Shown piece by piece: positions 43,077 to 52,726 of a stretch of DNA of 64,000 nucleotides (the first letter of the stretch is position 1; each line of letters begins with the position of its first letter). Location: contig NZ_FMZJ01000012.1 of the NCBI RefSeq assembly GCF_900101455.1, forward strand, positions 62,001 to 126,000, written 5' to 3'. Position numbers and translations under genes: made by a program. This DNA is from Sphingomonas sp. YR710 (lineage in GTDB: Bacteria; Pseudomonadota; Alphaproteobacteria; Sphingomonadales; Sphingomonadaceae). The notes under the pieces were generated by a model. That model did not search any database. It was not told where the DNA came from and saw only the letters and a program-made list of their open reading frames with translations.

Positions 43077-44825
43077 TCAGCCGTCGATTTCCCGCTTGTA
43101 GGTTTCAGGCAGGAAGATCAGCCCGAACACCAATGTGGCTGCGGCGACGGCGACCGGATACCAGAAGCCGTAATAGATATTCCCGTTCGCCGCGACCATG
43201 GCGAAGCCGATCGCCGGCAGCAGCCCACCCAGCCAGCCGTTGCCGATATGATAAGGCAGCGACATCGAGGTATAGCGGATGCGGCTCGGGAATAGCTCGA
43301 CCAGCATCGCCGCGATCGGGCCGTAAACCATCGTCACCAGCAGCACGAGATAGAACAGCAACGCGATCACCATCGGGGTATTGATCGCCTTGGGATCGGC
43401 CTTGGCGGGATAACCGACCTTCGACAGCTCACCGATTACCGCCACTTTTGCCTCTACGGCGGGCTTGCCGGCTTCGGCAGGCTTCGCCGCGACGGCGGGC
43501 GCGCCGACGACCCGGGCCGTGAATGCAGCGATCGCCTTTTTCTTTTCGTCGCCTTTCAGCGTCGCCGGATCTGGCGCCGTGATGGTCGTGGTCCCGATCG
43601 TGATTGCCGCGAGAGCGCCTGATGTAGCGGCGACGTTGCGATAGTTGACGCCCGCCTTGGCCAGCGCGTTCTTGACGATGTCGCAACTGGTTGTGTCGAA
43701 CTTGTTCTGGCCCACCGGATCGAATTGCGACGAGCACTCGGCAGGGTTGGCGATCAGAGTGACCGGTGCGGTGGCCTGAGCCCTGGCAAGCGCGGGATTC
43801 GCGGCCTCGGTCAGCGCGTGGAACACCGGGAACAACGTGACCGCAGCCAGCGCGCACCCGCCCAGAATGATCGGCTTGCGGCCAATCTTGTCGGACAACC
43901 AGCCGAAGAAGAGGAAGAAGGGGGTCGCCAGCAGAAGCGCCGTGATCACGAGCGTGTTCGCCGTCAGCCCTTCGACCTTGAGCATTTTTTCGAGAAAATA
44001 CATCGCGTAGAGCTGACCGGTGTACCAGATGACAGCCTGACCGGCGATCGCGCCGAAGAAGGCGATAAGCACGATCTTCATGTTCTTCCACTGCCCGAAT
44101 GCTTCGGTGAGCGGTGCTTTCGATCCCGTCCCCTCATCCTTCATTTTCTTGAAGACCGGCGACTCATGGAGCTTCAGGCGTAGCCACAGCCCGACAGCGA
44201 GGAAGCCGCCGGAGAGCAGATAGGGGATCCGCCAGCCCCATTCCCGGAACGCTTCCTCGCCGATCCCCACCGTCGGCGAACGAACGACGATGACGATCAG
44301 CAGCGCCATTGCCAGGCCCGCCGTCGCCGTGATCTGAATCCAGCTGGTGTACAGGCCGCGCTTCCCGTTTGGCGCGTGTTCCGCGACATAGGTAGCAGCA
44401 CCGCCATATTCGCCGCCAAGCGCGAGGCCCTGAAACATCCGCAACACGACAAGCATGATCGGGGCGGCGACGCCTGCGGTTTTATACGTGGGCAGGCAGC
44501 CCACCAGGAACGTCGAAAGCCCCATCACGAGCAGCGTGATGATGAACGTGTAGCGGCGGCCGAACAGGTCGCCGATGCGGCCGAAGAAGAGCGCGCCGAA
44601 CGGACGCACGATGAAGCCTGCGGCAAATACCAGCAACGCCATGATGAACGAGGTGGTCTGGTTCAATCCGGTCAGGAACTGGGCGGCGATGATGGTCGTC
44701 AGCAAGCCGTACAGATAGAAATCATACCATTCGAACACCGTGCCGAGCGAACTGGCGGTGATAATCAGTTTCTCACTGTGCGTTGCCACATGATGTTTGG
44801 GCAAGGCATCGTCCGTCGTTGCCAT
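43077..44825 (-). CDS. MFS transporter of the MHS type with a large periplasmic insertion
   Basis: A 582-residue metabolite:H+ symporter. Family marks include FEWYDFYLYG (31-40), RPFGALFFGRIGDLFGRR, ALGGEYGGAATYVAEHAP and the last-helix EL/FPSRIRYTS. MHS proteins are usually about 430-450 residues. The excess is one block, residues about 338-481, between helices 8 and 9, Ala/Lys-rich with Cys364 and Cys381. It should face the periplasm. Given the porin upstream and acyl-CoA ligases around, the substrate is likely a short carboxylate. Confidence 0.85.
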   Translation of the reverse strand: MATTDDALPKHHVATHSEKLIITASSLGTVFEWYDFYLYGLLTTIIAAQFLTGLNQTTSFIMALLVFAAGFIVRPFGALFFGRIGDLFGRRYTFIITLLVMGLSTFLVGCLPTYKTAGVAAPIMLVVLRMFQGLALGGEYGGAATYVAEHAPNGKRGLYTSWIQITATAGLAMALLIVIVVRSPTVGIGEEAFREWGWRIPYLLSGGFLAVGLWLRLKLHESPVFKKMKDEGTGSKAPLTEAFGQWKNMKIVLIAFFGAIAGQAVIWYTGQLYAMYFLEKMLKVEGLTANTLVITALLLATPFFLFFGWLSDKIGRKPIILGGCALAAVTLFPVFHALTEAANPALARAQATAPVTLIANPAECSSQFDPVGQNKFDTTSCDIVKNALAKAGVNYRNVAATSGALAAITIGTTTITAPDPATLKGDEKKKAIAAFTARVVGAPAVAAKPAEAGKPAVEAKVAVIGELSKVGYPAKADPKAINTPMVIALLFYLVLLVTMVYGPIAAMLVELFPSRIRYTSMSLPYHIGNGWLGGLLPAIGFAMVAANGNIYYGFWYPVAVAAATLVFGLIFLPETYKREIDG

Positions 44826-44898
44826 CGCATTCTCTCCCTTGTTGCCGTGGCAGCGATTGCCACCCCGCCATGCTTCGATTTGCTCTTACGCTTGCCGT

Positions 44899-46353
44899 TC
44901 AGAAACCATATTTCGCGGCGAATTCCAGCCGCCCGACGGCCCCCGAGACGCCTGATACAAGCTCGCGCTCGCCGTGGCGATATTCGACACCCAGATCCAC
45001 ATTTTTGACCGGTGAATAGAACAGGTTCCCCGCCACGCTCCATGCGCGCTTGTTGAACGTGGCAAGATTGGCGGCTTGCAGCGCGCCAGCATAAGAGACC
45101 TTCTGGAAGCTGCCCATCAGGTTGATCCGCAGTTGGGGCGTGATGGGGATGCGCGCAGCTGCGATCGCCGCAAAGATCTTCACATCCTCCAGACGGCCGC
45201 TGGCGGCCACATAGACCGCATCAGGCGCAAAGTTCAGGCCGACGTAGCGGCCGATATCCTTGCCATACGTCGCCATGAACCGAATGTCCGACGTTTTATC
45301 ATGGTTGAGCCACAGCTTTCCGGCGGCGGAAACCCCATAGCCGGTGGCGGTTGCGCCGACCCCGGCAGTTTCCAACCTGATTTGCCTGGCAAGCGCAGCA
45401 AGACTCAGCTCGCCATAGGTCCCGGCGACCGCCAGGCGGGCAGTGAAGTCCGGCAGGTGATCGGTGCCATTCTCGACAAGCGTCGGCGAACCGGGCGTCG
45501 CCGTGCTGCTTTCGGGATTCTCGACGGCAATGTTGAGGGTCACCGATTTCGTCAGCGGCGCGCTATAGCGTATCTGCGGCTGGCGAACGAAGACTGTGCC
45601 CTCGACGCCTCCCACATAGTCCGTGCTCTCGGGAAGCGCGCCGACATATTGGAATGTCGTCCACTCCTGTCCGAACGTGAACCGATCGACCGTCATGAAG
45701 GCGCGGCGCAGCGCCAGCGTGTAGCCGTTGGTGGTGCGCTGCGATCCGCCGCCCGTGATCGTCGGCGCGGCATTGGCGGTGGTCTGGAAATCGGTCTCGA
45801 GATAGCCTTTGACCTGATGGCCCGCGACGGTCGACGCGAAGTTCAGCCAGAGGCGTGTCTGCTTGGCGGTGGCGTCGGCATAAGTGGCTGCGCGACCGCC
45901 GGTGGGGATAGCCTGCGGCAGATAGAAATCGCGGCCGAGCGAGTTCGTCGCAACGGGGCCATCGCCGAAATGCGAGTTGGCGGCAATCATCTTCAGATAG
46001 CCACCGAGCTTGATGGTGGTGTTGCCGTCGCGAATGCCTTCGGGTAGCGGCGCGGACTCGAACCTGGCGAGCTTCGTCGCGGTCTGCGCGCTGCTCGTGG
46101 CCGCGGCGAGTGCTTGCGCCTGCGCGGCGGCGGCAGCCTTTGCCGCATCGTCCGCGGCGGTCTGTGCTGCGGCAATCGCGTGGGCCTGTTTACCACCCGC
46201 TTCCAACGCCCCGTGCATCTCGGCGATCTCGGCCTCGAGTTTCGCGACGCGCGCCTCGAGTTCGCTCTCATGTCGGTTCTTGGCCAGTGCTGCCTGTGGC
46301 GCAATCAATGCGCTTGCGGCAAGCAAGCCGGCGACGTTTCTCCAATTGCCCAT
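44899..46353 (-). CDS. DcaP-like trimeric outer-membrane porin
   Basis: A 484-residue protein. A signal peptide (MGNWRNVAGLLAASALIAPQ up to AALA) is followed by a coiled-coil-like Ala-rich stretch (30-90), then a beta-barrel starting TTIKLGGYLKM and ending with the aromatic terminus AAKYGF. This coiled-coil plus barrel layout is that of DcaP porins, which pass dicarboxylates. GGAGAGG lies 6 bases before the ATG at 46353; the ATG at 46359 is too close to it. It is the first gene of the leftward porin-MFS-GNAT-prpE run and divergent from acs. Confidence 0.85.
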   Translation of the reverse strand: MGNWRNVAGLLAASALIAPQAALAKNRHESELEARVAKLEAEIAEMHGALEAGGKQAHAIAAAQTAADDAAKAAAAAQAQALAAATSSAQTATKLARFESAPLPEGIRDGNTTIKLGGYLKMIAANSHFGDGPVATNSLGRDFYLPQAIPTGGRAATYADATAKQTRLWLNFASTVAGHQVKGYLETDFQTTANAAPTITGGGSQRTTNGYTLALRRAFMTVDRFTFGQEWTTFQYVGALPESTDYVGGVEGTVFVRQPQIRYSAPLTKSVTLNIAVENPESSTATPGSPTLVENGTDHLPDFTARLAVAGTYGELSLAALARQIRLETAGVGATATGYGVSAAGKLWLNHDKTSDIRFMATYGKDIGRYVGLNFAPDAVYVAASGRLEDVKIFAAIAAARIPITPQLRINLMGSFQKVSYAGALQAANLATFNKRAWSVAGNLFYSPVKNVDLGVEYRHGERELVSGVSGAVGRLEFAAKYGF

Positions 46354-46428
46354 ACACATCCTCTCCCCGTGATCGGGCCCTTTGCGGGTGTGGCATTGTC
46401 TTCGAGGCGATAAGCGGGTGACAGCGCG

Positions 46429-46457
46429 ACCATCGTCGATCGGCCTACGACGTTGGT
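46429..46457. promoter_or_regulatory. inverted repeat between the porin and acs genes (operator candidate)
   Basis: ACCATCGTCG (46429-46438) and CGACGTTGGT (46448-46457) are reverse complements at 9 of 10 positions around a 9-base spacer. The site is 76 bases upstream of the porin start and 82 upstream of acs, ideal for control of both by the adjacent LuxR-type regulator. Confidence 0.55.
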
Positions 46458-46538
46458 CTAGGATAGCGGGGCGCGCGTCGGCGGCTAAACTCGTGGGCGG
46501 GAGTCGGGGAGCCCGACCGAGCGAGAGGATGGCTTCGA

Positions 46539-48488
46539 ATGGCCGGCACAACCTATCCCATACCGAGCGAATGGGCCCGAACCGCGCTGATCGACAGCGC
46601 CGGCTATGCCGAGATGTATCGCCGATCGATCGACGAGCCCGAGACCTTCTGGGGCGATCAGGCACAGCGGCTGGACTGGATCCGCCCCTTCACGCAAGCC
46701 AAGCAAACGAGTTTCGACCGGGAGGATTTCGGCATCGCCTGGTTCGCCGATGGCACGCTCAACCTTTCGGCCAATTGTCTCGATCGTCACCTCGCCGCTC
46801 TCGGTGAAAACATCGCGATCCTTTGGGAGCCTGACGATCCCGCGACGCCAGAGCGCCGGATAACCTACCGTCAGCTTCATGCCGATGTCTGCCGCTTCGC
46901 CAATCTTCTCCGGGCTTGTGGGGTGCAGCGCGGAGATCGTGTGACAATCTATCTGCCGATGGTTCCTGAAGCGGCCGTGGCGATGTTGGCCTGCGCGCGA
47001 ATAGGGGCGATCCACTCGATCGTTTTTGCAGGCTTCTCGCCGGAGGCGCTTGCGGGCCGGATCGAGGATTGCGGCAGCCGGATCGTGCTGACGGCGGATG
47101 AGGGACTTCGCGGCGGCAAGCGGGTCCCGCTAAAGGCCAATGTCGATGCGGCTCTCGGCCAATGCCCCGACGTCGAAACCGTTATCGTGCTGCGCCACAC
47201 CGGGGCCGACGTGCCGCTGCTGGCCGGACGCGATCTCGACTGGCATGAATCGAGCGCCGCGCAATCGGCCGAATGTGCGTCGGCGGAATTGTCGGCCGAG
47301 GATCCGCTGTTCATCCTCTACACGTCCGGATCGACCGGCAAACCGAAGGGCGTGGTCCACACCACCGGAGGCTATGCCGTCTGGGCTTCGATGACGCACC
47401 AATATGTTTTCGATTATCGGCCGGGCCAGATCTACTGGTGTGCCGCGGACATCGGCTGGGTCACCGGCCACTCTTATGTGATTTACGGGCCGCTGATGAA
47501 CGGCGCGACGACCGTCATGTTCGAAGGCGTCCCCAATTTTCCGGATCCCTCACGATTCTGGCAGATCATCGATAAATTCGGCGTGGAGATCTTCTATGGC
47601 GCGCCGACCGCCTTGCGAGCGCTCATGCGTGAAGGTGATCAGTGGGTACGCGCGACAAGCCGCAAGAGCCTGCGCCTGCTCGGCTCCGTCGGTGAACCGA
47701 TCAACCCCGAAGCATGGGAGTGGTATCATAAGGTCGTGGGCGAGGAACGCTGCCCGATCGTCGACACCTGGTGGCAGACCGAAACCGGCGGGGCTATGAT
47801 CACGCCATTGCCGGGCGCGACCGCGCTGAAGCCCGGAAGTGCAACGCTGCCCTTCTTTGGCGTGCGGCCCCTTCTGGTCGACAATGACGGCAAGCCGGTT
47901 GAAGGCGCGGGCGATGGCTGTCTCGTCATCGCCGACAGTTGGCCGGGGCAGATGCGGACCGTCTGGGGAGATCATGATCGTTTCTTCCAGACCTATTTCT
48001 CCACTTTTCCGGGGATGTATTTCACCGGCGACGGCTGCCGCCGCGACGAGGATGGCTATTATTGGATCACCGGTCGCATAGATGACGTGATCAACGTATC
48101 GGGCCACCGCATGGGCACCGCCGAGGTGGAAAGTGCGTTGGTTGCCCATCCGAAGGTTGCCGAAGCGGCAGTCGTCGGCATGCCGCACGAGATCAAGGGC
48201 CAGGGCATCTATGCGTTCGTCACCACCAACGCCGACGTCGAACCCGATGAGACTTTGCGGCGGGAGCTGGTGCGCTGGGTTCGTCAGGAGATCGGGCCGA
48301 TCGCAACACCCGACGTCATCCAGTTCGCGCCTGCCTTGCCCAAAACCCGCTCAGGCAAGATCATGCGGCGGATCCTGCGAAAGATCGGGGAGAATGATGT
48401 CGGCAATCTGGGCGATACATCGACGCTTGCAGATCCCGCGGTGGTGGATCATCTCCTCGCGGGTAGGCCGATGCTGGCCGACGCATAG
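46539..48488 (+). CDS. acs: acetyl-CoA synthetase
   Basis: A 649-residue AMP-forming acetate-CoA ligase. It carries the P-loop [14 protein letters not shown], the acyl-pocket Trp region [33 protein letters not shown] and the C-terminal [11 protein letters not shown] with the acetylation-target lysine (K607). It converts acetate to acetyl-CoA. The next gene, 9 bases downstream, is a LuxR-type response regulator, and the matching CrbS-like kinase converges on it. This is the layout of the CrbS/CrbR acetate switch. Confidence 0.96.
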   Translation: MAGTTYPIPSEWARTALIDSAGYAEMYRRSIDEPETFWGDQAQRLDWIRPFTQAKQTSFDREDFGIAWFADGTLNLSANCLDRHLAALGENIAILWEPDDPATPERRITYRQLHADVCRFANLLRACGVQRGDRVTIYLPMVPEAAVAMLACARIGAIHSIVFAGFSPEALAGRIEDCGSRIVLTADEGLRGGKRVPLKANVDAALGQCPDVETVIVLRHTGADVPLLAGRDLDWHESSAAQSAECASAELSAEDPLFILYTSGSTGKPKGVVHTTGGYAVWASMTHQYVFDYRPGQIYWCAADIGWVTGHSYVIYGPLMNGATTVMFEGVPNFPDPSRFWQIIDKFGVEIFYGAPTALRALMREGDQWVRATSRKSLRLLGSVGEPINPEAWEWYHKVVGEERCPIVDTWWQTETGGAMITPLPGATALKPGSATLPFFGVRPLLVDNDGKPVEGAGDGCLVIADSWPGQMRTVWGDHDRFFQTYFSTFPGMYFTGDGCRRDEDGYYWITGRIDDVINVSGHRMGTAEVESALVAHPKVAEAAVVGMPHEIKGQGIYAFVTTNADVEPDETLRRELVRWVRQEIGPIATPDVIQFAPALPKTRSGKIMRRILRKIGENDVGNLGDTSTLADPAVVDHLLAGRPMLADA

Positions 48489-48497
48489 CGAGTTTTC

Positions 48498-49127
48498 GTG
48501 ACAGACACTGTCCTCATCGCCGACGATCATCCGCTGTTCCGGCAGGCGCTCGCGCTGGCCGTGGGCAGGGTGCTGCCGGATGCAACGGTGATCGAGGCGG
48601 GCACATTATCCACGGCAGCGCATGCCGCCGTCGAAGCGGCCGATCTTCGCTTGATCCTGCTCGACCTCAAAATGCCGGGGGCGGTCGGCTATTCGGGCAT
48701 CGCGCTGCTGCATGCCGAGCGTCCGTCCGTCCCGATCCTCGTCGTTTCGAGCGCCCAGGAGTCAAGCGCCGCGCAGGAAGCCCGAGCGTTCGGCGCGGTC
48801 GGTTTCCTGCGCAAGGACAGCGAACTCGCCGCCATCGAAACCGCGATCCGCGCGGCGCTGGGGCAGGCGCCGATTGCCGCGCAGGACGACGAGGCCGGCG
48901 CGATCGATGCGATTCGAAGCGATGTCGCCGCGCTGACGCCAGCCCAGCTCAAGGTTCTGCTTGCGGTGCTCGACGGCCAGCTCAACAAGCAGATCGCCTT
49001 TTCGCTGAAGATCAGCGAGGCCACGGTCAAGGCCCATATGACGGCGATCATGCGCAAGCTCGACGTTTCGAACCGAACGCAGGCGGCGCTCGTCGCGCGG
49101 TCGCTAGGCCTCGACCTGCGGCACTGA
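48498..49127 (+). CDS. LuxR/NarL-type response regulator (CrbR-like)
   Basis: A 209-residue regulator. The receiver domain (4-125) has the acidic pair D9-D10, phospho-acceptor D56 (LILLDLKMPG) and K106 (FLRKDSE). The LuxR-type helix-turn-helix (about 146-203) reads LTPAQLKVLLAVLDGQLNKQ followed by IAFSLKISEATVKAHM. The start is a GTG 9 bases after acs, so the two are co-transcribed. Its last 24 bases overlap the converging kinase gene. It most likely answers to that kinase and controls acs and the porin operon. Confidence 0.9.
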   Translation: MTDTVLIADDHPLFRQALALAVGRVLPDATVIEAGTLSTAAHAAVEAADLRLILLDLKMPGAVGYSGIALLHAERPSVPILVVSSAQESSAAQEARAFGAVGFLRKDSELAAIETAIRAALGQAPIAAQDDEAGAIDAIRSDVAALTPAQLKVLLAVLDGQLNKQIAFSLKISEATVKAHMTAIMRKLDVSNRTQAALVARSLGLDLRH

Positions 49128-52100
49128 GATCGTCGCCAGGAAGGCCTCGATCGCCGCCGGCGACGCCGGCTTCGCGACAACTGTTACCCCCATTGCCGCA
49201 GCCTTCATGCGAAGTTCGGGACCGTCCTCCGCAGAGATGATCATGGCGGCGAGGCCCGGCGCTTCGTCGCGCATAGCAGCGATCAGGCTGAGTCCGTCCT
49301 CACCCCCGTCGAGCCGATAATCGGCCAGAACAGCGTCGACACGCCGACTGTGCGGAAGCGCGTCGGTGATGCCGATCGCGCCGATCGCGCGATGGCCTAG
49401 CCGCTGTAGCAGTGCGATACTTGCCTCGACGATACGGGGATCGTTATCGACAACCAGCAGGTCCAGGCGAATATGCGCGGCAGGCGCCCTGATGGCGGGT
49501 GCATCATCGGGACTGGTGGGCTCTTCGATCCGGCCATCGCGAAGCGCGGGCAGCGAGAGGCTGAATCGGCTGCCGCGACCGGGTATCGAGTGAACGCTGA
49601 TCCTACCGCCGATCAACCGCGCAATCCGTTCCGCCAACGCCAGGCCGAGGCCGAATCCGTCAGCCTCCACCTGACCCAGGCGGGTGAACTCGGCAAAGAT
49701 GGTTTCGACAAGGTGAGGTTCGATGCCGACTCCGCTGTCGACTACGTCGATGCGCAAGCGATCGCCACGGCGGCGGACGCCGATCACGACCCCGCCATGC
49801 TCGCAATAGCGTATGGCGTTGGCGAGAAAGTTCTGGATGAGCGAGCGCAGCAGTCCGGAGTCTGTATCGACGCGGCCCGGCATCGGCGCCAGCTTCAGCC
49901 GCAGGCCCTTGCGCTCGGCGCTTGGGCGGAAACTCTCGGCGAGATCGGCAAGGAAAGGGGCGAGAGTCAGTGGTTCGGGCCGCGCCTGCACGCCACCGGC
50001 ATCGAGCTTGCTGATATCGAGCAGTGCCCGCAGCATGTCCTCGGCGCCGATAATCGCTCTCTCCACGCCCTCGATCAGCGGGGTGGCCTCGTCCGGGACA
50101 TCGCGGGCCAGCGCGGCGGTGAAGAGGCGCGCGGCATGCAGAGGCTGAAGCAGATCATGGCTCGCTGCCGCGAGAAAGCGTGTCTTGTCGCGGTCGGCTT
50201 CAGCGAGGCGGCGATTGGCATCGCTCAACTCCTGCGTGCGGGCGGCCACGCGCTGCTCGAGACCCTCCAGCGTGCGGCGCAACTCTTCGCGTATGCGCAC
50301 ATCTTCCGTTGTGTCGGTGAAGCTCATCACATAGCCGCCGCCGGGCATCGGCCCGCCGACCGTCTTGAGCGCGCGGCCATCCGGGCGACGACGTTCGAAC
50401 ACATGCTCGCGCCCGCGCCGCAGGTGTTCAAGCCGCTTTTCTACATGGTGGGCCGGGTCTCCGTCGCCGAAGTCGCCACGCAAAGCGTTGTGGAGCATGA
50501 GGTCGGCGACCGGCCTTCCGACCCGCAGCAATCCCGGAGGATAGTCGAACAGAGCCTCATAGCGACTGTTCCACGCAATGAGATTGAGATCGGAGTCGAC
50601 CACGGTGATACCTGCGTCCATATTCTCGAAGGTGGCGGCAAGCAGCTGGCGCGAGAAGCGCAGGCTTCGTCCACCCTGGTCGAGCAGTCGGGCGACCTCC
50701 GGCAGGCGCATCGTTCCGCTGGCGAGTGCGGATGTGATCAGGGCGTGGGCCGAAGACGTGCCGACGACGCTGGCGATCAGCTTCTGCGCATGCCTGGTCG
50801 AAGCGTTGTCGAGCGGCATCCCTTTTTGCGCTTGCGGAAATTCGGCACGGGCCCGTTCTTCGCCGACAAAGCTCGCGGTCAGTTCGAAGAGGTCGGCGAG
50901 ATCCGCGACATGATGGCGGCCGCCATGGAGCCGAGGCAGCGCTGTCGTCTTGATCCTGCGCGCGGCGACAAGTGCATAGGCGGCGAAGTTGCACCCCAGG
51001 CTCCAGAACACGCCATGCACCAGCGGTGTCGCGCCGCCGATTCCGAATAGCTGCAGCGGGTCGAAAGCTGTGCTGGCAAGCCCGCTGAGCCAGGCTCGCG
51101 GCATGATCGGCGGAAGCGCCAGCGTGTAGAGCCAGAATGCCAGCCCGACACCAAGGCTCGCGCGGGCCGCAATATGGTCGCGGTCCCCACTATACGTCGC
51201 CAGCAACAGGTGCGGCGTGAACTGCGCCATTGCCGCGAACGCGATCAGCCCCATCGAAGCCAGCGATCGGGTCGGCGATACCAGCAAGCCCCATGTCAGT
51301 GCGAGGGCCAATATGATCAGGATCGCCTGCCGTCGGACCCGCAGCATATGCCGGCCCATCGCGCCGGATCCGCGTGCGGCGCTGCCCTTCAATATCGAAG
51401 GGAAGACAAGGTCGTTGGAGATCATCGTCGCGAGGGCGGTCGAGTCGACGATCGCCATCGATGCCGCCGCGCTCACGCCGCCAAGCAATGCCGCCGCGAG
51501 AACCAGACTGGCGCCGGAACTGGCGGGAAGCTGCAAGACATAGCCGTCGGCGACGATGCCAGGTTGCAGCAGCACCGTGCCGGCGAGCGCAATCGGTAGC
51601 ACCATCAGCGCCATCACGGCGAAATAGCCTGCCAGCCCGAGGCGCGCGCGGACCAGGCCGTCGGACGCGCTCCCCTCGACGAAGCCCATGTAGAATTGCC
51701 GCGGGAGCGCCACGATGGCCATTGCAGAGATCAATGCGATCACGGCGACCTCGATCGAGAGGTGGCTTGGCTCGAACCGGTCGGCAAGCGCGGCAAGCCC
51801 GTGGCGCAGGCTGGCTGGATCGGCATTGATCAGCAACAGGCAGGCGAACAGCGCGACAACAGCCAGTGCAAGCAGCTTGAGCAGCGAGCCTGCGCCGATC
51901 GCGTAAACCAGCCCCTCGCTTCGCCCCGACAGTTCATAGCGCCGCGCGCCGAACAAGACCGCGAAGATCGCGAGCAGCGGCGCTGAAACCATCATCGCCG
52001 GTTCGACGACCGAGCGCCCCGAGACGATCGACATAGCCACACCGATCGATCGCAATTGCAGCGCGATATACGGAATTGAGCCAAGCAGCGCGATGATCGT

Positions 52101-52460
52101 CACCAACCGCGCGACGACGATATCATGCCCGAAGCGTGCGGCGATAAAGTCCGATACGGTAGTGGCTTTTTCCTCGACGACCGCCCTCGTCAATCGTTCG
52201 AGCAGGCGCGGCGCGAGCACCAGCACCAATATCGGTGCCGCGTAGATCGGCAAGTAGTTCCACCCTTCGCGCGCGGCAGTCCCGACCGCGCCGTAGAACG
52301 TCCAGCTCGAGCAATAGACGGCGAGCGCAAGCATATAGGCCCAGCGGCGAAGGCGCGGCCGATGCTCCAATGCCGCGCGCCGTCGCTCGACAAGGGCCGC
52401 GACCGCGAACAGCAGCAATATGAGGACGAGCGCCAGTGTCGCCGAAACGCGTAAAGGCAT
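49104..52460 (-). CDS. SLC5/STAC/PAS hybrid sensor histidine kinase (CrbS-like)
   Basis: An 1118-residue protein. Residues 1-500 form a sodium/solute-symporter (SLC5/PutP-like) membrane domain of about 13 helices. Residues 510-600 are STAC-like (VADLADLFELTASFVGEE). A PAS domain follows (605-715), then a coiled coil and HisKA with H768 (AAASHDLLQPLHAARLF). The ATPase domain has N-box NFLANAIRYC and DSGVGIE, and the C-terminal receiver has D1047 (VLADYRLDGG) and K1097. This is the architecture of CrbS, which senses acetate or its uptake. The gene converges on the response regulator with a 24-base overlap. Confidence 0.92.
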   Translation of the reverse strand: MPLRVSATLALVLILLLFAVAALVERRRAALEHRPRLRRWAYMLALAVYCSSWTFYGAVGTAAREGWNYLPIYAAPILVLVLAPRLLERLTRAVVEEKATTVSDFIAARFGHDIVVARLVTIIALLGSIPYIALQLRSIGVAMSIVSGRSVVEPAMMVSAPLLAIFAVLFGARRYELSGRSEGLVYAIGAGSLLKLLALAVVALFACLLLINADPASLRHGLAALADRFEPSHLSIEVAVIALISAMAIVALPRQFYMGFVEGSASDGLVRARLGLAGYFAVMALMVLPIALAGTVLLQPGIVADGYVLQLPASSGASLVLAAALLGGVSAAASMAIVDSTALATMISNDLVFPSILKGSAARGSGAMGRHMLRVRRQAILIILALALTWGLLVSPTRSLASMGLIAFAAMAQFTPHLLLATYSGDRDHIAARASLGVGLAFWLYTLALPPIMPRAWLSGLASTAFDPLQLFGIGGATPLVHGVFWSLGCNFAAYALVAARRIKTTALPRLHGGRHHVADLADLFELTASFVGEERARAEFPQAQKGMPLDNASTRHAQKLIASVVGTSSAHALITSALASGTMRLPEVARLLDQGGRSLRFSRQLLAATFENMDAGITVVDSDLNLIAWNSRYEALFDYPPGLLRVGRPVADLMLHNALRGDFGDGDPAHHVEKRLEHLRRGREHVFERRRPDGRALKTVGGPMPGGGYVMSFTDTTEDVRIREELRRTLEGLEQRVAARTQELSDANRRLAEADRDKTRFLAAASHDLLQPLHAARLFTAALARDVPDEATPLIEGVERAIIGAEDMLRALLDISKLDAGGVQARPEPLTLAPFLADLAESFRPSAERKGLRLKLAPMPGRVDTDSGLLRSLIQNFLANAIRYCEHGGVVIGVRRRGDRLRIDVVDSGVGIEPHLVETIFAEFTRLGQVEADGFGLGLALAERIARLIGGRISVHSIPGRGSRFSLSLPALRDGRIEEPTSPDDAPAIRAPAAHIRLDLLVVDNDPRIVEASIALLQRLGHRAIGAIGITDALPHSRRVDAVLADYRLDGGEDGLSLIAAMRDEAPGLAAMIISAEDGPELRMKAAAMGVTVVAKPASPAAIEAFLATISVPQVEA

Positions 52461-52553
52461 TCCCCACCCCGTTTGTCAGAAGGGCCGCAGGCACGACCTT
52501 TCCCGCAAGCCAGTCATCGTTGGGTCGACGCGCAAACGCCTCGCCCACATCGC

Positions 52554-52570
52554 CATTTTGCATCAAAATG
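52554..52570. promoter_or_regulatory. palindrome upstream of the CrbS-like kinase gene
   Basis: CATTTTG-CAT-CAAAATG is a 7-base perfect inverted repeat 94 bases upstream of the kinase start. A second palindrome, GACGCG-TGG-CGCGTC, lies at 52625-52639. The 266-base space otherwise shows no gene. Confidence 0.4.
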
Positions 52571-52726
52571 CTTGGCGAAGTCCGTACGTAGATCGCCCAA
52601 TGGATCGATGGTTGCAGAGGATCTGACGCGTGGCGCGTCGTGAAGCGGGAAGGGGAAATGTGTTTCGCGCCAGATCGCGATTCGGTGCTGAGTGGCCATC
52701 AATTCAAGCACCGGGAAGCCTGTTCA

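Noticed and set aside
46388-46404. Sigma-54 promoter in the porin-acs gap
   Set aside because: TGGCA is found but the TTGC-type -12 element is missing.
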